In this document: positions 7,494-16,340 of the stretch, piece after piece | How the letters are laid out: the number at the start of each line of letters is the position of its first letter | How positions within the stretch are numbered: position 1 is the first letter of the stretch | NCBI GenBank assembly: GCA_029882525.1 | Contig: JAOUKO010000008.1 | Location: 1 to 33,091, forward strand | Length of the DNA stretch: 33,091 bases | Reading direction: 5' to 3' | DNA from: Candidatus Aminicenantota bacterium | Lineage (GTDB): Bacteria; Acidobacteriota; Aminicenantia; Aminicenantales; Aminicenantaceae | Made by a program: the position numbers and the translations under genes | The notes under the pieces: model-generated | Database searches by the model: none | Seen by the model: the letters and a program-made list of their open reading frames with translations, nothing else | What the model was told of the DNA's origin: nothing

Positions 7494-10433
7494 ATGAGAA
7501 ATCACATAAAACCCTTTTTCTTTCTTTTGGCCGTCATCCTGCTCGCAACGCAGGCTTTTGCCCAATATTATTCCATCCCCTTTTACGGAAAAAATAAAGT
7601 CCAGTATACGAATTTCAAATGGAACACCTACAAAACCGATCACTTCAACATCTACTATTATGTGGAGAATCCACAGCTCCTGAAGTATCTGGCTGAGATG
7701 GCGGAGAGTTCTTACCAAAGAATAAGCTCGGATGTCAAACATTCGCTTTCGGCAGAAGTCCCCCTCATTTACTATAAAACCTACACAGACTTTGAGCAGA
7801 CAAACCTTCTTCCGGCCTCGGAAGGCATTCTGGGAGTCTCAGAGCCCATCCTCTACCGGGTCATTATCTACGGAGACATGACCCTTGATCAGATTCAGGA
7901 CCTGATCGAACATGAACTTTCCCATATCTTTCAGTTCGATCTTCTTTTCGGAAGTCCTGGCGGAGGGGCGTTTGCCATCAGCTATCCCCCGGGCTGGATT
8001 ATGGAAGGCTGGTGTGAGTACAACACCCACAACTGGGACCCCTGGTCCCTTTTGATCGTCCGCGATGCAGCCCTCAACGACCGCATCCCGGAGCTTACCG
8101 AAGGAGGAGGCCTCTTCTCCCGCTATCCACTCCCCCGTGTTCCGGATTATGACTTCGGACACGCCATGTACGAGTTCATCGAGGAAAGATTCGGGAAGAA
8201 CGGGATCAGGGAATTCTGGCAATCTATGAAGCGTTCCCCTCTTATCGGGAGGAGAAATCCTCTCAAAAAAGCCTTTGACATGACGAACAAGGAGTTTAAC
8301 CACGAGTTCAAAAAATATCTGCGGACGCGCTTCAAGGATTATCTTCTCAGGGAAAGTCCCGAGGACTACAGCATGCCGCTCGGCCCTGAATTCCCCCTGA
8401 ATCAGTTTTACTTTGCCTTCGCCAATGCGGTCTCCCCATCGGGCGATATCGTCGCCGTTCTTGCCTATAACTTTAAATCCGGCGAGTTCGATGTTATTCT
8501 CATCTCCACCAAAGACGGCAATGTCATAAAAAACATAACCAAAGGGTACACGCTCAAGTACGAATACATCCGGTTCAACGTTGACCCTTCCATGGGAAAC
8601 GACATCTCCTGGTCGCCCGACGGGGACAAGGTCGCTTTTTTCGGACGATCTAGAGAGAAATATGCTCTTTTTATTGTCGACCCGGTTACCGAAGAGACGC
8701 TTAAAAAAATCTACATCCCCTATGACAGGCCTTCATCTCCTAGCTTTTATCCTGATTCTGACGAGCTGCTCTTCACTGCCTTTGACAACGGCATTCACGA
8801 CATTTACAAGGTCAACCTGGAAACCGAAAAATTCCTGAACCTGACCGATGACGACATCTTCGAAAAAGCACCCTCCATCTCGCCGGACGGCAAGCACGTA
8901 GTCTACACCATCCGGCTTGATGCCTATGACAAGCTTTTCCTTTCTTCCCTCAACAACCTGAAGGAAAAAACACAGCTGACTTTCGGTAAAGGGGATACCA
9001 TCGTTCCTCATTTTTCTCCTGATTCTAAAGAAGTCTATTTTTCCGGAGACATAAGAGGGGCCTATAACATCTATTCCCTGAACCTCGAAACAGGGGAACA
9101 GAAGCGCTACACGGACGTCAGGACAGGAAACTTCTTTCCCGTCCCTCTGCCCAACGAACCCCAAAAAATCGTCTTCTGCTCATTCAACAAAGGAGCTCTC
9201 CAGCTCTTCATGAGTGAGTTTGAGGGAGAGGTGGAAAAAACCGTTGCCTTCGACGAAAAAGCCCCAGAAGAAGAGTTTGAAAAATTCGAGCCTTTAGTCT
9301 CGCTAGAGATCAACGAAGAAAAAATAAAGTCCCATAAAGGCCTGGGAAAATTGTATCTCACAGGACGTCCCCCCATCGATACCTACATCGCCTCAGATGG
9401 GTCCATCTTCGGGGGGTCCGCTTTAAGCTTCTCAGATATCCTCGGAGATTATACTCTCTATGCGATGGCTTATCAGGTCCGGACCTTCCGTTCCTACCTG
9501 TTTTCTTATATCAACCAGAAAAAAAGATTCCAGTTCTCGACCAGCGCCTTCCAGTTCACCTATTTTTTCTACCTCTATTCCTACTATGATACGGGCTACT
9601 ACGACATGTACAGCTATCGCGACGCCGTAGCCACGCAAAAAATCACCGGGGTAAACTTCAACGGTTATTATCCTTTCAACCGCTTCTATCGGCTGGAAAC
9701 TTCCGTTGGCTATTACAATTATGAAATGGACTACGCAATACCCGTCGGAACGCAATATCCTGGATTCTTAAACGGAAACATCGTCTCCGCCGATCTCGCT
9801 CTGGTGGGAGAAACCACCCGCTTCAAATACCCCTTCGGACCCTTAGCCGGCAACACCTTCAGGGTCTCCCTTTCACAGGCCCTGCCCATCTCCAACAGTT
9901 TCATCCAGAACACAACCGCCCAGAGTGACTTTCGTCAGTACCTCAATCTCGGCTCAGACTTTGTTCTGGCCTTCCGCTTTAAAGGCTTTGCCAGCAGGGG
10001 AAAGAACCCCTATATTTTCTATTGGGGTGGAAACAATCAGGTCCGTTCTGTCCAATACTACACGGTTGTCGGCAACGAGGGATGGTACGCGAACCTTGAG
10101 TTCAGGTTCCCCATCATCAACGCCGCTTCTACTATCATCGGCCAGATAGGGCCGGTGAGGGGAACCTTGTTTTTCGATATAACGCGCTCAAAAGTCAAAG
10201 GTTTTCCAGCTCAGGTTGTACTTTACGAATATGATGAATTCGGATATCCTGTAGGCTGGCGATTGAATGACGCCATCGGCTCCTACGGATACGGCTTTCA
10301 GTTCTTCTTCCTTGGCCTTCCCATGCATCTCGAATTCGCCAAGCTGATCGAAATCCCGGATTTTTCACAGCCTTTCAGTATGCACCCTTACGGGAAATTC
10401 AGGGTGAATTTCTGGATTGGCTACGATTTTTAA
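7494..10433 (+). CDS. Multidomain exported protein: gluzincin-type metallopeptidase (HExxH), PD40/TolB-like beta-propeller, C-terminal outer-membrane beta-barrel (Omp85-like)
   Basis: Signal peptide ...ILLATQAFAQ; IEHELSHIFQFD plus GWIMEGWCEY; repeated SWSPDGDKVAFF/SISPDGKHVVYT/HFSPDSKEVYFS; barrel GGNNQVRSVQYYTVVGNEGWYANLEFRFPI; terminal Phe. Confidence 0.85.
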   Translation: MRNHIKPFFFLLAVILLATQAFAQYYSIPFYGKNKVQYTNFKWNTYKTDHFNIYYYVENPQLLKYLAEMAESSYQRISSDVKHSLSAEVPLIYYKTYTDFEQTNLLPASEGILGVSEPILYRVIIYGDMTLDQIQDLIEHELSHIFQFDLLFGSPGGGAFAISYPPGWIMEGWCEYNTHNWDPWSLLIVRDAALNDRIPELTEGGGLFSRYPLPRVPDYDFGHAMYEFIEERFGKNGIREFWQSMKRSPLIGRRNPLKKAFDMTNKEFNHEFKKYLRTRFKDYLLRESPEDYSMPLGPEFPLNQFYFAFANAVSPSGDIVAVLAYNFKSGEFDVILISTKDGNVIKNITKGYTLKYEYIRFNVDPSMGNDISWSPDGDKVAFFGRSREKYALFIVDPVTEETLKKIYIPYDRPSSPSFYPDSDELLFTAFDNGIHDIYKVNLETEKFLNLTDDDIFEKAPSISPDGKHVVYTIRLDAYDKLFLSSLNNLKEKTQLTFGKGDTIVPHFSPDSKEVYFSGDIRGAYNIYSLNLETGEQKRYTDVRTGNFFPVPLPNEPQKIVFCSFNKGALQLFMSEFEGEVEKTVAFDEKAPEEEFEKFEPLVSLEINEEKIKSHKGLGKLYLTGRPPIDTYIASDGSIFGGSALSFSDILGDYTLYAMAYQVRTFRSYLFSYINQKKRFQFSTSAFQFTYFFYLYSYYDTGYYDMYSYRDAVATQKITGVNFNGYYPFNRFYRLETSVGYYNYEMDYAIPVGTQYPGFLNGNIVSADLALVGETTRFKYPFGPLAGNTFRVSLSQALPISNSFIQNTTAQSDFRQYLNLGSDFVLAFRFKGFASRGKNPYIFYWGGNNQVRSVQYYTVVGNEGWYANLEFRFPIINAASTIIGQIGPVRGTLFFDITRSKVKGFPAQVVLYEYDEFGYPVGWRLNDAIGSYGYGFQFFFLGLPMHLEFAKLIEIPDFSQPFSMHPYGKFRVNFWIGYDF

Positions 10434-10450
10434 ATAAATTTAAAATTTTC

Positions 10451-10479
10451 TTGAATTCCCTCCACAACAGTGCTAACAT
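10451..10479 (+). promoter_or_regulatory. Candidate dnaA promoter (TTGAAT-N17-TAACAT)
   Basis: TTGAAT 10451-10456, 17-bp spacer, TAACAT 10474-10479. Confidence 0.45.
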
Positions 10480-10488
10480 ACCTTCGCC

Positions 10489-10552
10489 TTTTCCACCCTT
10501 AGTCAGGAAAGAAGCAAGGGTTTTCCACATGTGTGGAAAAATCTGTGAAAAT
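10489..10552. promoter_or_regulatory. Cluster of DnaA-box-like 9-mers upstream of dnaA
   Basis: TTTTCCACC 10489-10497; TTTTCCACA 10521-10529 and its exact inverse TGTGGAAAA 10532-10540 (2-bp spacer); TGTGAAAAT 10544-10552. Confidence 0.65.
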
Positions 10553-10565
10553 CTGAAGTGCCAAA

Positions 10566-11897
10566 ATGGAACCTGAAGATAAAAATAATCCTTGGTTCCA
10601 AATCATGGAGACCATTCAAAAGAACGTCGATAAGAACAGCTTCGAAACCTGGTTTGAGCCGACCTCCTACATAGGCAAAGAGGCGAATTCACTCTACATC
10701 AAGGTCCCTAATTCTTACTTCAAAGACTGGCTGTCTTTCCACTACTCGAGCCTCATCAGTAGGTGTTCCCAAGAAGCCCTCGGTCAATCGTTTGATATCA
10801 AATACATCTTTGACGATGACATTCCTTCCTTCAAACGCCGCTCGCCTCACGAGAGAAAAACAAAAAGCGGTCCTCTTCTCAATCCCAACCTGAACCCGAA
10901 TTACACCTTTCAGAATTTTGTTGTCGGCTCCTGCAACCAGTTCGCTCATGCAGCAGCCACAGCGGTAACACAAGATCCGGCAAAATCATACAATCCTCTC
11001 TACATATACGGCGGCGCCGGTCTGGGCAAAACTCATTTAATGAACGCCATAGGACACCTCACTCTCCAAAATAACCGCCGCTTGAAAATCCTGTACATCA
11101 CCACGGAAAAATTCATGAACGATCTTATCAATCACCTTCAGTACGGGAAGATACTCGATTTCCGGCAGAAATACAGGAGTGTCGACGTTCTTTTAATGGA
11201 TGACATACACTACCTATCCGGGAGAGAACGGACAAAAGAAGAGTTCTTCCATACTTTCAATCATCTCTATGACAGTCAGAAGCAAATCGTTATCTCCAGC
11301 GACTGTCCTCCTAAAGAAATTCCTAACCTCGAAGAGAGGTTTCGATCTCGTTTCGAATGGGGGCTGATTGCCGATTTAAAGCCTCCGGATATCGAAACCC
11401 GTATCGCCATCCTCAGGAAGAAATCAGAATTTGAGGGAGTGGATCTCCCAGAAAGCGTAGCCCTTTTTATCGCCGATAAGGTTCATTCCAACATCAGGGT
11501 CTTGGAAGGATATCTGCGCCGTGTTATTGCCTATGCCTCTCTTAAAGGCGAGAAGATAGATTTAGACCTGGCTAAAGAGGCTCTGAAAAGCCTTTTGGAT
11601 TCGGCCTCGAGCATAGTCACTGTGGAAAAAATCCAAAAGATTATCTGTCATAAATTTAAGATCAAACTGGCTCAGCTCAAATCAAAGAATAACTCACCAA
11701 AGATCGCTTTTCCTCGACAGATTGCCATGTATCTTTCTAAAAATTTGACCAAAACCTCTCTCCCTGAAATCGGCAAAAAATTCGGTGGAAAACACCACAC
11801 TACCGTCATCCACAGCGTCAGGAAAATAGAAAAATTGCACAACGAAAATCCAGAATTCAACAGAGAATTGAACAGTCTGATTAATTCTATCCAGTAA
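10566..11897 (+). CDS. dnaA: Chromosomal replication initiator protein DnaA
   Basis: YNPLYIYGGAGLGKTHLMNAIG; DVLLMDDIHYLSGRERTKEEFFHTFN; GKHHTTVIHSVRKIE. Confidence 0.98.
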   Translation: MEPEDKNNPWFQIMETIQKNVDKNSFETWFEPTSYIGKEANSLYIKVPNSYFKDWLSFHYSSLISRCSQEALGQSFDIKYIFDDDIPSFKRRSPHERKTKSGPLLNPNLNPNYTFQNFVVGSCNQFAHAAATAVTQDPAKSYNPLYIYGGAGLGKTHLMNAIGHLTLQNNRRLKILYITTEKFMNDLINHLQYGKILDFRQKYRSVDVLLMDDIHYLSGRERTKEEFFHTFNHLYDSQKQIVISSDCPPKEIPNLEERFRSRFEWGLIADLKPPDIETRIAILRKKSEFEGVDLPESVALFIADKVHSNIRVLEGYLRRVIAYASLKGEKIDLDLAKEALKSLLDSASSIVTVEKIQKIICHKFKIKLAQLKSKNNSPKIAFPRQIAMYLSKNLTKTSLPEIGKKFGGKHHTTVIHSVRKIEKLHNENPEFNRELNSLINSIQ

Positions 11898-11929
11898 GTA
11901 AATCAGCTGGTTATGGAGTATATTCACTT

Positions 11930-12005
11930 TTCATTTGCTTTTATTATATTTATTATTTAATCTAATCCTTATTAATATAATTATAAATAATAAAGAAAAT
12001 AAAAG
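11930..12005. promoter_or_regulatory. Candidate AT-rich duplex unwinding element / oriC between dnaA and dnaN
   Basis: 11941-12000 contains only 4 G/C in 60 nt; GC-skew sign differs between dnaA and dnaN. Confidence 0.5.
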
Positions 12006-12013
12006 GTGGAAAA

Positions 12014-13114
12014 ATGAAATTCTCGATTAAAAAAGAAGATATATCTGACGAGCTTCAACTTCTTCAAGGAATTGTGGAAAAAAGAAACACAATGCCGATC
12101 CTTGCCAATATTCTGGTCACAGTTAAGGACAAAGAGATTGAGATAATCGGGACTGATCTGGAAGTGGGGTTAAAGACTCATTTTCCGGCCAGGATTGATG
12201 AGCAGGGAGCCGTGACCATATCCGGGAAAAAAGTTTTTGAAGTCGTCAAATCACTTCCGGAGGGAAAAGAGGTGACTTTCCAGGAAAGCGGTGATTTGAC
12301 CATGCAGATTAACTCCGGAGAGAGCGAGTTCAAGGTGCTCTGTTTGCCGAAGGAAGATTATCCACAGGTTCCCGAGCCTAAGTTTCAGAAGAATATAATT
12401 CTTCCCTTGGGAAAATTACAGGAGATGATTGACAGGGTGTATTTCGCTATAACTCAGGAACAGAGATACTATCTCAGCGGAGCGCTTTTGATACTGAAGA
12501 ATAAATTCATGGAGTTAGTCAGCACGGATGGACATAGGCTCGCCTACACCTCCCATTCTATTAAAGACCTGAAGGTGGATGAACAGGTTCGAGTGATAGT
12601 CGCCAAGAAGACGTTGAGCGAATTGAGAAAGTTTGAGAATGAGTCAATAGAATTTGATTGGGACGAGAGCAACCTATTCTTTAAAGTCGATAACAGGACA
12701 TTGATATCCAGGATCATAGAAGGGAAATTTCCGGATTTTGAAGCAGTCATACCTAAAGACAACCCAAACGCAATGACTGTATCAAGGGAAGAGCTGTCAG
12801 AGGCGGTCAGAAGGGTTTCGCTGTTCTCAACGGAAAGGTCCAAAGGCATAAAGTTTTTCATCGGAAAAAACGAAACGACGCTCTTCTCCTCTAATCCAGA
12901 AATGGGAGAAGCGAAAGATAAGGTAAGCGTGGAATACACCGGAGAGGACATAGAGATTGGGTTCAACTCCCAGTATCTTCTGGATTTTCTCTCCGCCGTA
13001 AAATCTGAAAGGATTCGATTCGAACTAAAGGATTCTAACAGCTCTGTACTGATGAAACCGGATGTTGAAGAAGAGATTAAATATATATATATCCTCATGC
13101 CCATGAAATTATAG
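12014..13114 (+). CDS. dnaN: DNA polymerase III subunit beta (sliding clamp)
   Basis: MKFSIKKEDISDELQLLQGIVEKRNTMPILANILV; LVSTDGHRLAYT; C-terminal YILMPMKL. Confidence 0.97.
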   Translation: MKFSIKKEDISDELQLLQGIVEKRNTMPILANILVTVKDKEIEIIGTDLEVGLKTHFPARIDEQGAVTISGKKVFEVVKSLPEGKEVTFQESGDLTMQINSGESEFKVLCLPKEDYPQVPEPKFQKNIILPLGKLQEMIDRVYFAITQEQRYYLSGALLILKNKFMELVSTDGHRLAYTSHSIKDLKVDEQVRVIVAKKTLSELRKFENESIEFDWDESNLFFKVDNRTLISRIIEGKFPDFEAVIPKDNPNAMTVSREELSEAVRRVSLFSTERSKGIKFFIGKNETTLFSSNPEMGEAKDKVSVEYTGEDIEIGFNSQYLLDFLSAVKSERIRFELKDSNSSVLMKPDVEEEIKYIYILMPMKL

Positions 13115-13178
13115 AAGGTCGCTTCATCCATTCCTGTGTATTTTCTTCGCAATGGGTGGAAAAGGATTAGGTCGGTTT

Positions 13179-13910
13179 TCAGCCGATTATAGTATCTACA
13201 AAGCTTGAGCCTTTGATTTCGAGCAGAAAACGATTTGGGGCGCAGATGATGCGGTCCCCGGAAAGTGACGCGCGAGGGAGAGAGAGACATATCTTGTGAT
13301 CACAGGATGATTCGGATACCCAGGCTTGTCCGTTTTCTATGACTACGGTTATCTTCCCTTTTTGATTCCTGTAAGTCTTTAGATTGTTCTTAGACAAAGA
13401 GAGGCTGTCCGCTTTCTTCCCGTTGATGAAGATCGAGGCTGTGCTTCCAGGAAGAGCTCGCTTGGCGTTGCTCTCGATGGAGGCTGTTGTCAAACAGGAA
13501 GAGACATGGCTGCTGTTCATCTTTTTCCAGAGGGCGTAAAGATTCCTGGTCCTTATATCCCAGACTCTGCCCTCTTTGGTCAGGGTAAACGAAGAAGCTG
13601 TCTTCTGGCGGAGTGGAGTGAAAGACAGCGAGAGCGCAGCCCCGGAGACTCTCGATGTCTGTTGATAACCGTTGAGAGCGAGCGCGCTTTTTATTTCTTT
13701 TTCTTCAGGATGAGGATTTAAAAAAGTAAACGTGTTCCCTGAAATCAAGCCAAGGGCGTTGAGTTCACGAAGAATGGAAGGAAGGAACTGCCGCGGGCTA
13801 TCCGCGATAAGATAGAGCCCTGTGGTCCTGTTAGTGGTTTCAGAAGACAGAGCGAACTTGGTTAGAAGCGGAACAACAATACATGTTTTGAAAAAATCCC
13901 GTCTATCCAT
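13179..13910 (-). CDS. Exported (Tat-like) NusG-domain-II-containing protein
   Basis: MDRRDFFKTCIVVPLLTKF; C-terminal domain KITVVIENGQAWVSESSCDHKICLSLPRASLSGDRIICAPNRFLLEI; start corrected to 13910. Confidence 0.75.
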   Translation of the reverse strand: MDRRDFFKTCIVVPLLTKFALSSETTNRTTGLYLIADSPRQFLPSILRELNALGLISGNTFTFLNPHPEEKEIKSALALNGYQQTSRVSGAALSLSFTPLRQKTASSFTLTKEGRVWDIRTRNLYALWKKMNSSHVSSCLTTASIESNAKRALPGSTASIFINGKKADSLSLSKNNLKTYRNQKGKITVVIENGQAWVSESSCDHKICLSLPRASLSGDRIICAPNRFLLEIKGSSFVDTIIG

Positions 13911-13911
13911 A

Positions 13912-14346
13912 TCAGTCTCCTCTTTTAAGAATGCTGGTGATTTTCGGATAAAGGTGATGCCTGCGGTTTTTATGGAAATGGCGGAAGAGCCACCCCCCGG
14001 CAATAAGCAGGGCGAGAAGGAGTCCCGAGAAGCTCGCCATTGACGATGAAAGAGAAAGGAGAAGAGAAAGAAAGTATCCTGCTGCCATCCCCAGAATAGC
14101 TGCGGCAAGAAGGACGCCGAAGAGCAAGATCAGCGCCTGATTGTATTTTGTCTCCGGGATATCAACCTCCACTTCGTCACCAGCCTGAGCCTCCAGCGGA
14201 TTTCTGGCGACCAGGATCCCCTTTTTTTTGTCCTGTCCCACGCACAAGCTCCTGGCCGAGCAGTCATGACAGGATTCGATGAAGCACTGGACTTCCACCT
14301 GGGCGAAATCGTCTTTAGTACTCACAACCAGTCCCTTATCCCTCAT
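13912..14346 (-). CDS. RseC/MucC-like SoxR-reducing-system family protein
   Basis: CFIESCHDCSARSLC motif, EVEVDIPETKYNQALILLFGVLLAAAILG then a second TM segment; start ATG at 14346. Confidence 0.8.
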   Translation of the reverse strand: MRDKGLVVSTKDDFAQVEVQCFIESCHDCSARSLCVGQDKKKGILVARNPLEAQAGDEVEVDIPETKYNQALILLFGVLLAAAILGMAAGYFLSLLLSLSSSMASFSGLLLALLIAGGWLFRHFHKNRRHHLYPKITSILKRGD

Positions 14347-15154
14347 CTTCCTTTTTTTCCTTATGCAGGCGTCCGATGGCTGCGGTCGGGCATTTTTCAA
14401 TATCCGGAATTTTCTCCGGGTCTATTTTCTTATAGTCGGTTATCACGGCCAGGTTGTTTTCGATGACGATGGCATCTGGGCAGGCTCGCGAACAAATCCC
14501 ACAGGCAATGCAGGCATTTTTGCATACCTTCCTGGAGGTTGCCCCCCTGTCTTTTGAGCGGCAATAGACGATTATTTCCTGGGTGAAAGGATGGAGCTCA
14601 AAAAGGTTTCTGGGGCAGGCATCCACGCATTTACCGCAGGCTGTGCACTTGTCCTCTCTCACAACCGGGAGGCCTTCCTCTGCCATGTAGAGGGCATCAA
14701 ACGGACAGGCGCGGACGCAGTCTCCGAAATGGAGACAACCGAATGAGCACTGCTTGTTGCCCCCGATGAGATGAGCGGCATGGCAGGTCGATATCCCGAT
14801 ATACGGGCCTCTATTCTTGGCCGCCTCATGGCTTCCCCGGCAGTGGAGGCGGGCGATCTTTTTGATGACCTCAGGGGCCTTGACTCCCAGAGCTGCTGCG
14901 ACTTGAGCTGTGACTTCCTCTCCTCCGACCGGACATCCGTCAGGAGCGGCCTCCCCTTTGACCACAGCCTCAGCGAAGGCCCGGCAGCCGGCGTAGCCGC
15001 AAGCCCCGCAATTGGCCTGAGGAAGGATTGCCGAGACCTGCTCGATCCTGGGGTCCTCATAGACCTTGAGCTTTCTGTATGCGAAGACCAGCCCTAAGGA
15101 GAAGAGAAAACCAAGAGCGGTCATGGTGATAATCGGAACCAGAATTTCCGTCAT
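14336..15154 (-). CDS. rnfB: Rnf electron transport complex subunit B (polyferredoxin)
   Basis: ANCGACGYAGCRAFAEAVV; CVRACPFDALYM; CTACGKCVDACP; CIACGICSRACP. Confidence 0.95.
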   Translation of the reverse strand: MTEILVPIITMTALGFLFSLGLVFAYRKLKVYEDPRIEQVSAILPQANCGACGYAGCRAFAEAVVKGEAAPDGCPVGGEEVTAQVAAALGVKAPEVIKKIARLHCRGSHEAAKNRGPYIGISTCHAAHLIGGNKQCSFGCLHFGDCVRACPFDALYMAEEGLPVVREDKCTACGKCVDACPRNLFELHPFTQEIIVYCRSKDRGATSRKVCKNACIACGICSRACPDAIVIENNLAVITDYKKIDPEKIPDIEKCPTAAIGRLHKEKKEDEG

Positions 15155-15726
15155 TTGATCATCCCAATGAAACCCATGAAGGCCAGAGCCATGATGCTGG
15201 CTACGATCAGGGAGATGCCCGCTCCCTTTAGAGGTTCGGGAATATCAGCCAGGTCAAGCTGTTCTCGAATCGCGGCCATGAGAATAATGGCCAGAGTAAA
15301 GCCCAGTCCAGAGCCGAGGCCGAAGACGACCGCCTCCGCAAACCCGTATTCTCTCAAAGCGACAAGGAGGGCCAGGCCCATGATGGCGCAGTTGGTGGTG
15401 ATGAGAGGCAGATAAATGCCCAGCGCCTGGTAAAGCGGCGGGCTGACCTTTCGGATGAACATCTCGACCAGCTGGACTAAGGAAGCGATCACCAGGATGA
15501 AGGAAACGATCTTCAGGTAGTCCAGTCCATGCGGGATGAGGATCCAGTTGTTGATCGCCCAGGAGACAACCGCGGTGATGGTCATGACAAAGGTCACTGC
15601 CAGCCCCATGGAGATAGCGGAGTCGATTTTTTTGGAGACCCCCAGGAAAGGACATATTCCCAGGAAGTAGTAGAGGACGAAGTTATTGACCAGTATCGCT
15701 GAGATGAAAATGGCTACGAGCTCCAC
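15151..15726 (-). CDS. rnfA: Rnf electron transport complex subunit A
   Basis: VELVAIFISAILVNNFVLYYFLGICPFLGVSKK...LPLITTNCAIMGLALL; GTG start at 15726, inside longer ORF 15151..16260. Confidence 0.92.
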   Translation of the reverse strand: MELVAIFISAILVNNFVLYYFLGICPFLGVSKKIDSAISMGLAVTFVMTITAVVSWAINNWILIPHGLDYLKIVSFILVIASLVQLVEMFIRKVSPPLYQALGIYLPLITTNCAIMGLALLVALREYGFAEAVVFGLGSGLGFTLAIILMAAIREQLDLADIPEPLKGAGISLIVASIMALAFMGFIGMIK

Positions 15727-15728
15727 TC

Positions 15729-16340
15729 CTATATCCTCGACTTTGTTTTCTTTTCGATATGAAGGGCAATCCCGAGAAGGATACCCAAGGCCAAAAATGC
15801 CCCTGCGGGAAGGATCATGATGATCCAGGGCGTAAACCAGGAACCCATGACTTGATGCCCGAGATATGTCCCTGACCCCAAGATCTCCCGGATCGAGCTC
15901 AGGACTAGCAAGGTCAGGACAAATCCCGAGCTCATGCCCAGCGCATCTATCAGAGAACGGCCAACAGAGTTCTTTGATGAAAAAGCCTCCTGTCGGCCCA
16001 GGATGATGCAGTTGACGACAATGAGAGGGACATAGGGGCCGAGGTCTTTGGAAATATCCGGAAAATAGGCGGCCAGAAATCGGTCCGCCACGGTGACAAA
16101 AGTGGCGATTATGACGATGTAGCTGGCTATGCGGACCTGGCTGGGGATGAGTTTTTTTATGATGGAGACCACAATAGAGCTGAAGATGAGGACAAACGAG
16201 GTGGCCAGCCCCATCGCCAGACCGTTGATCACCCATCCGGTCACGGCCAGCGTCGGGCACAGTCCGAGAAGCTGGCGGAGTACAGGGTTTTCATTCCATA
16301 AGCCCTTGGTGAACTCCTGCCCGATGCTTCTAGTGGACAT
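15729..16340 (-). CDS. rnfE: Rnf electron transport complex subunit E
   Basis: FTKGLWNENPVLRQLLGLCPTLAVT; YVPLIVVNCIILGRQEAFSSKN. Confidence 0.93.
   Translation of the reverse strand: MSTRSIGQEFTKGLWNENPVLRQLLGLCPTLAVTGWVINGLAMGLATSFVLIFSSIVVSIIKKLIPSQVRIASYIVIIATFVTVADRFLAAYFPDISKDLGPYVPLIVVNCIILGRQEAFSSKNSVGRSLIDALGMSSGFVLTLLVLSSIREILGSGTYLGHQVMGSWFTPWIIMILPAGAFLALGILLGIALHIEKKTKSRI

Noticed and set aside
11621-11629. TGTGGAAAA matches inside dnaA (11621) and dnaN (12073) as DnaA boxes
   Set aside because: TGTGGAAAA/GGTGGAAAA arise easily from Val-Glu-Lys type codons in coding sequence; not counted as origin evidence without binding data.
13160-13196. Short hairpin TCGG-TTTTCAG-CCGA between dnaN and the NusG-II gene as a terminator
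   Set aside because: Only a 4-bp stem and no convincing U-tract; not supportable as an intrinsic terminator.
12544-13290. 248-aa minus-strand ORF antisense to dnaN
   Set aside because: Ser/Leu-rich shadow translation of dnaN extending into the NusG-II gene.
15727-16260. N-terminal extension of the RnfA ORF (and the similar extension of RnfG over rnfD)
   Set aside because: Extension overlaps rnfE in another frame and is His/Pro/Arg-rich nonsense; the conserved RnfA start is at 15726.
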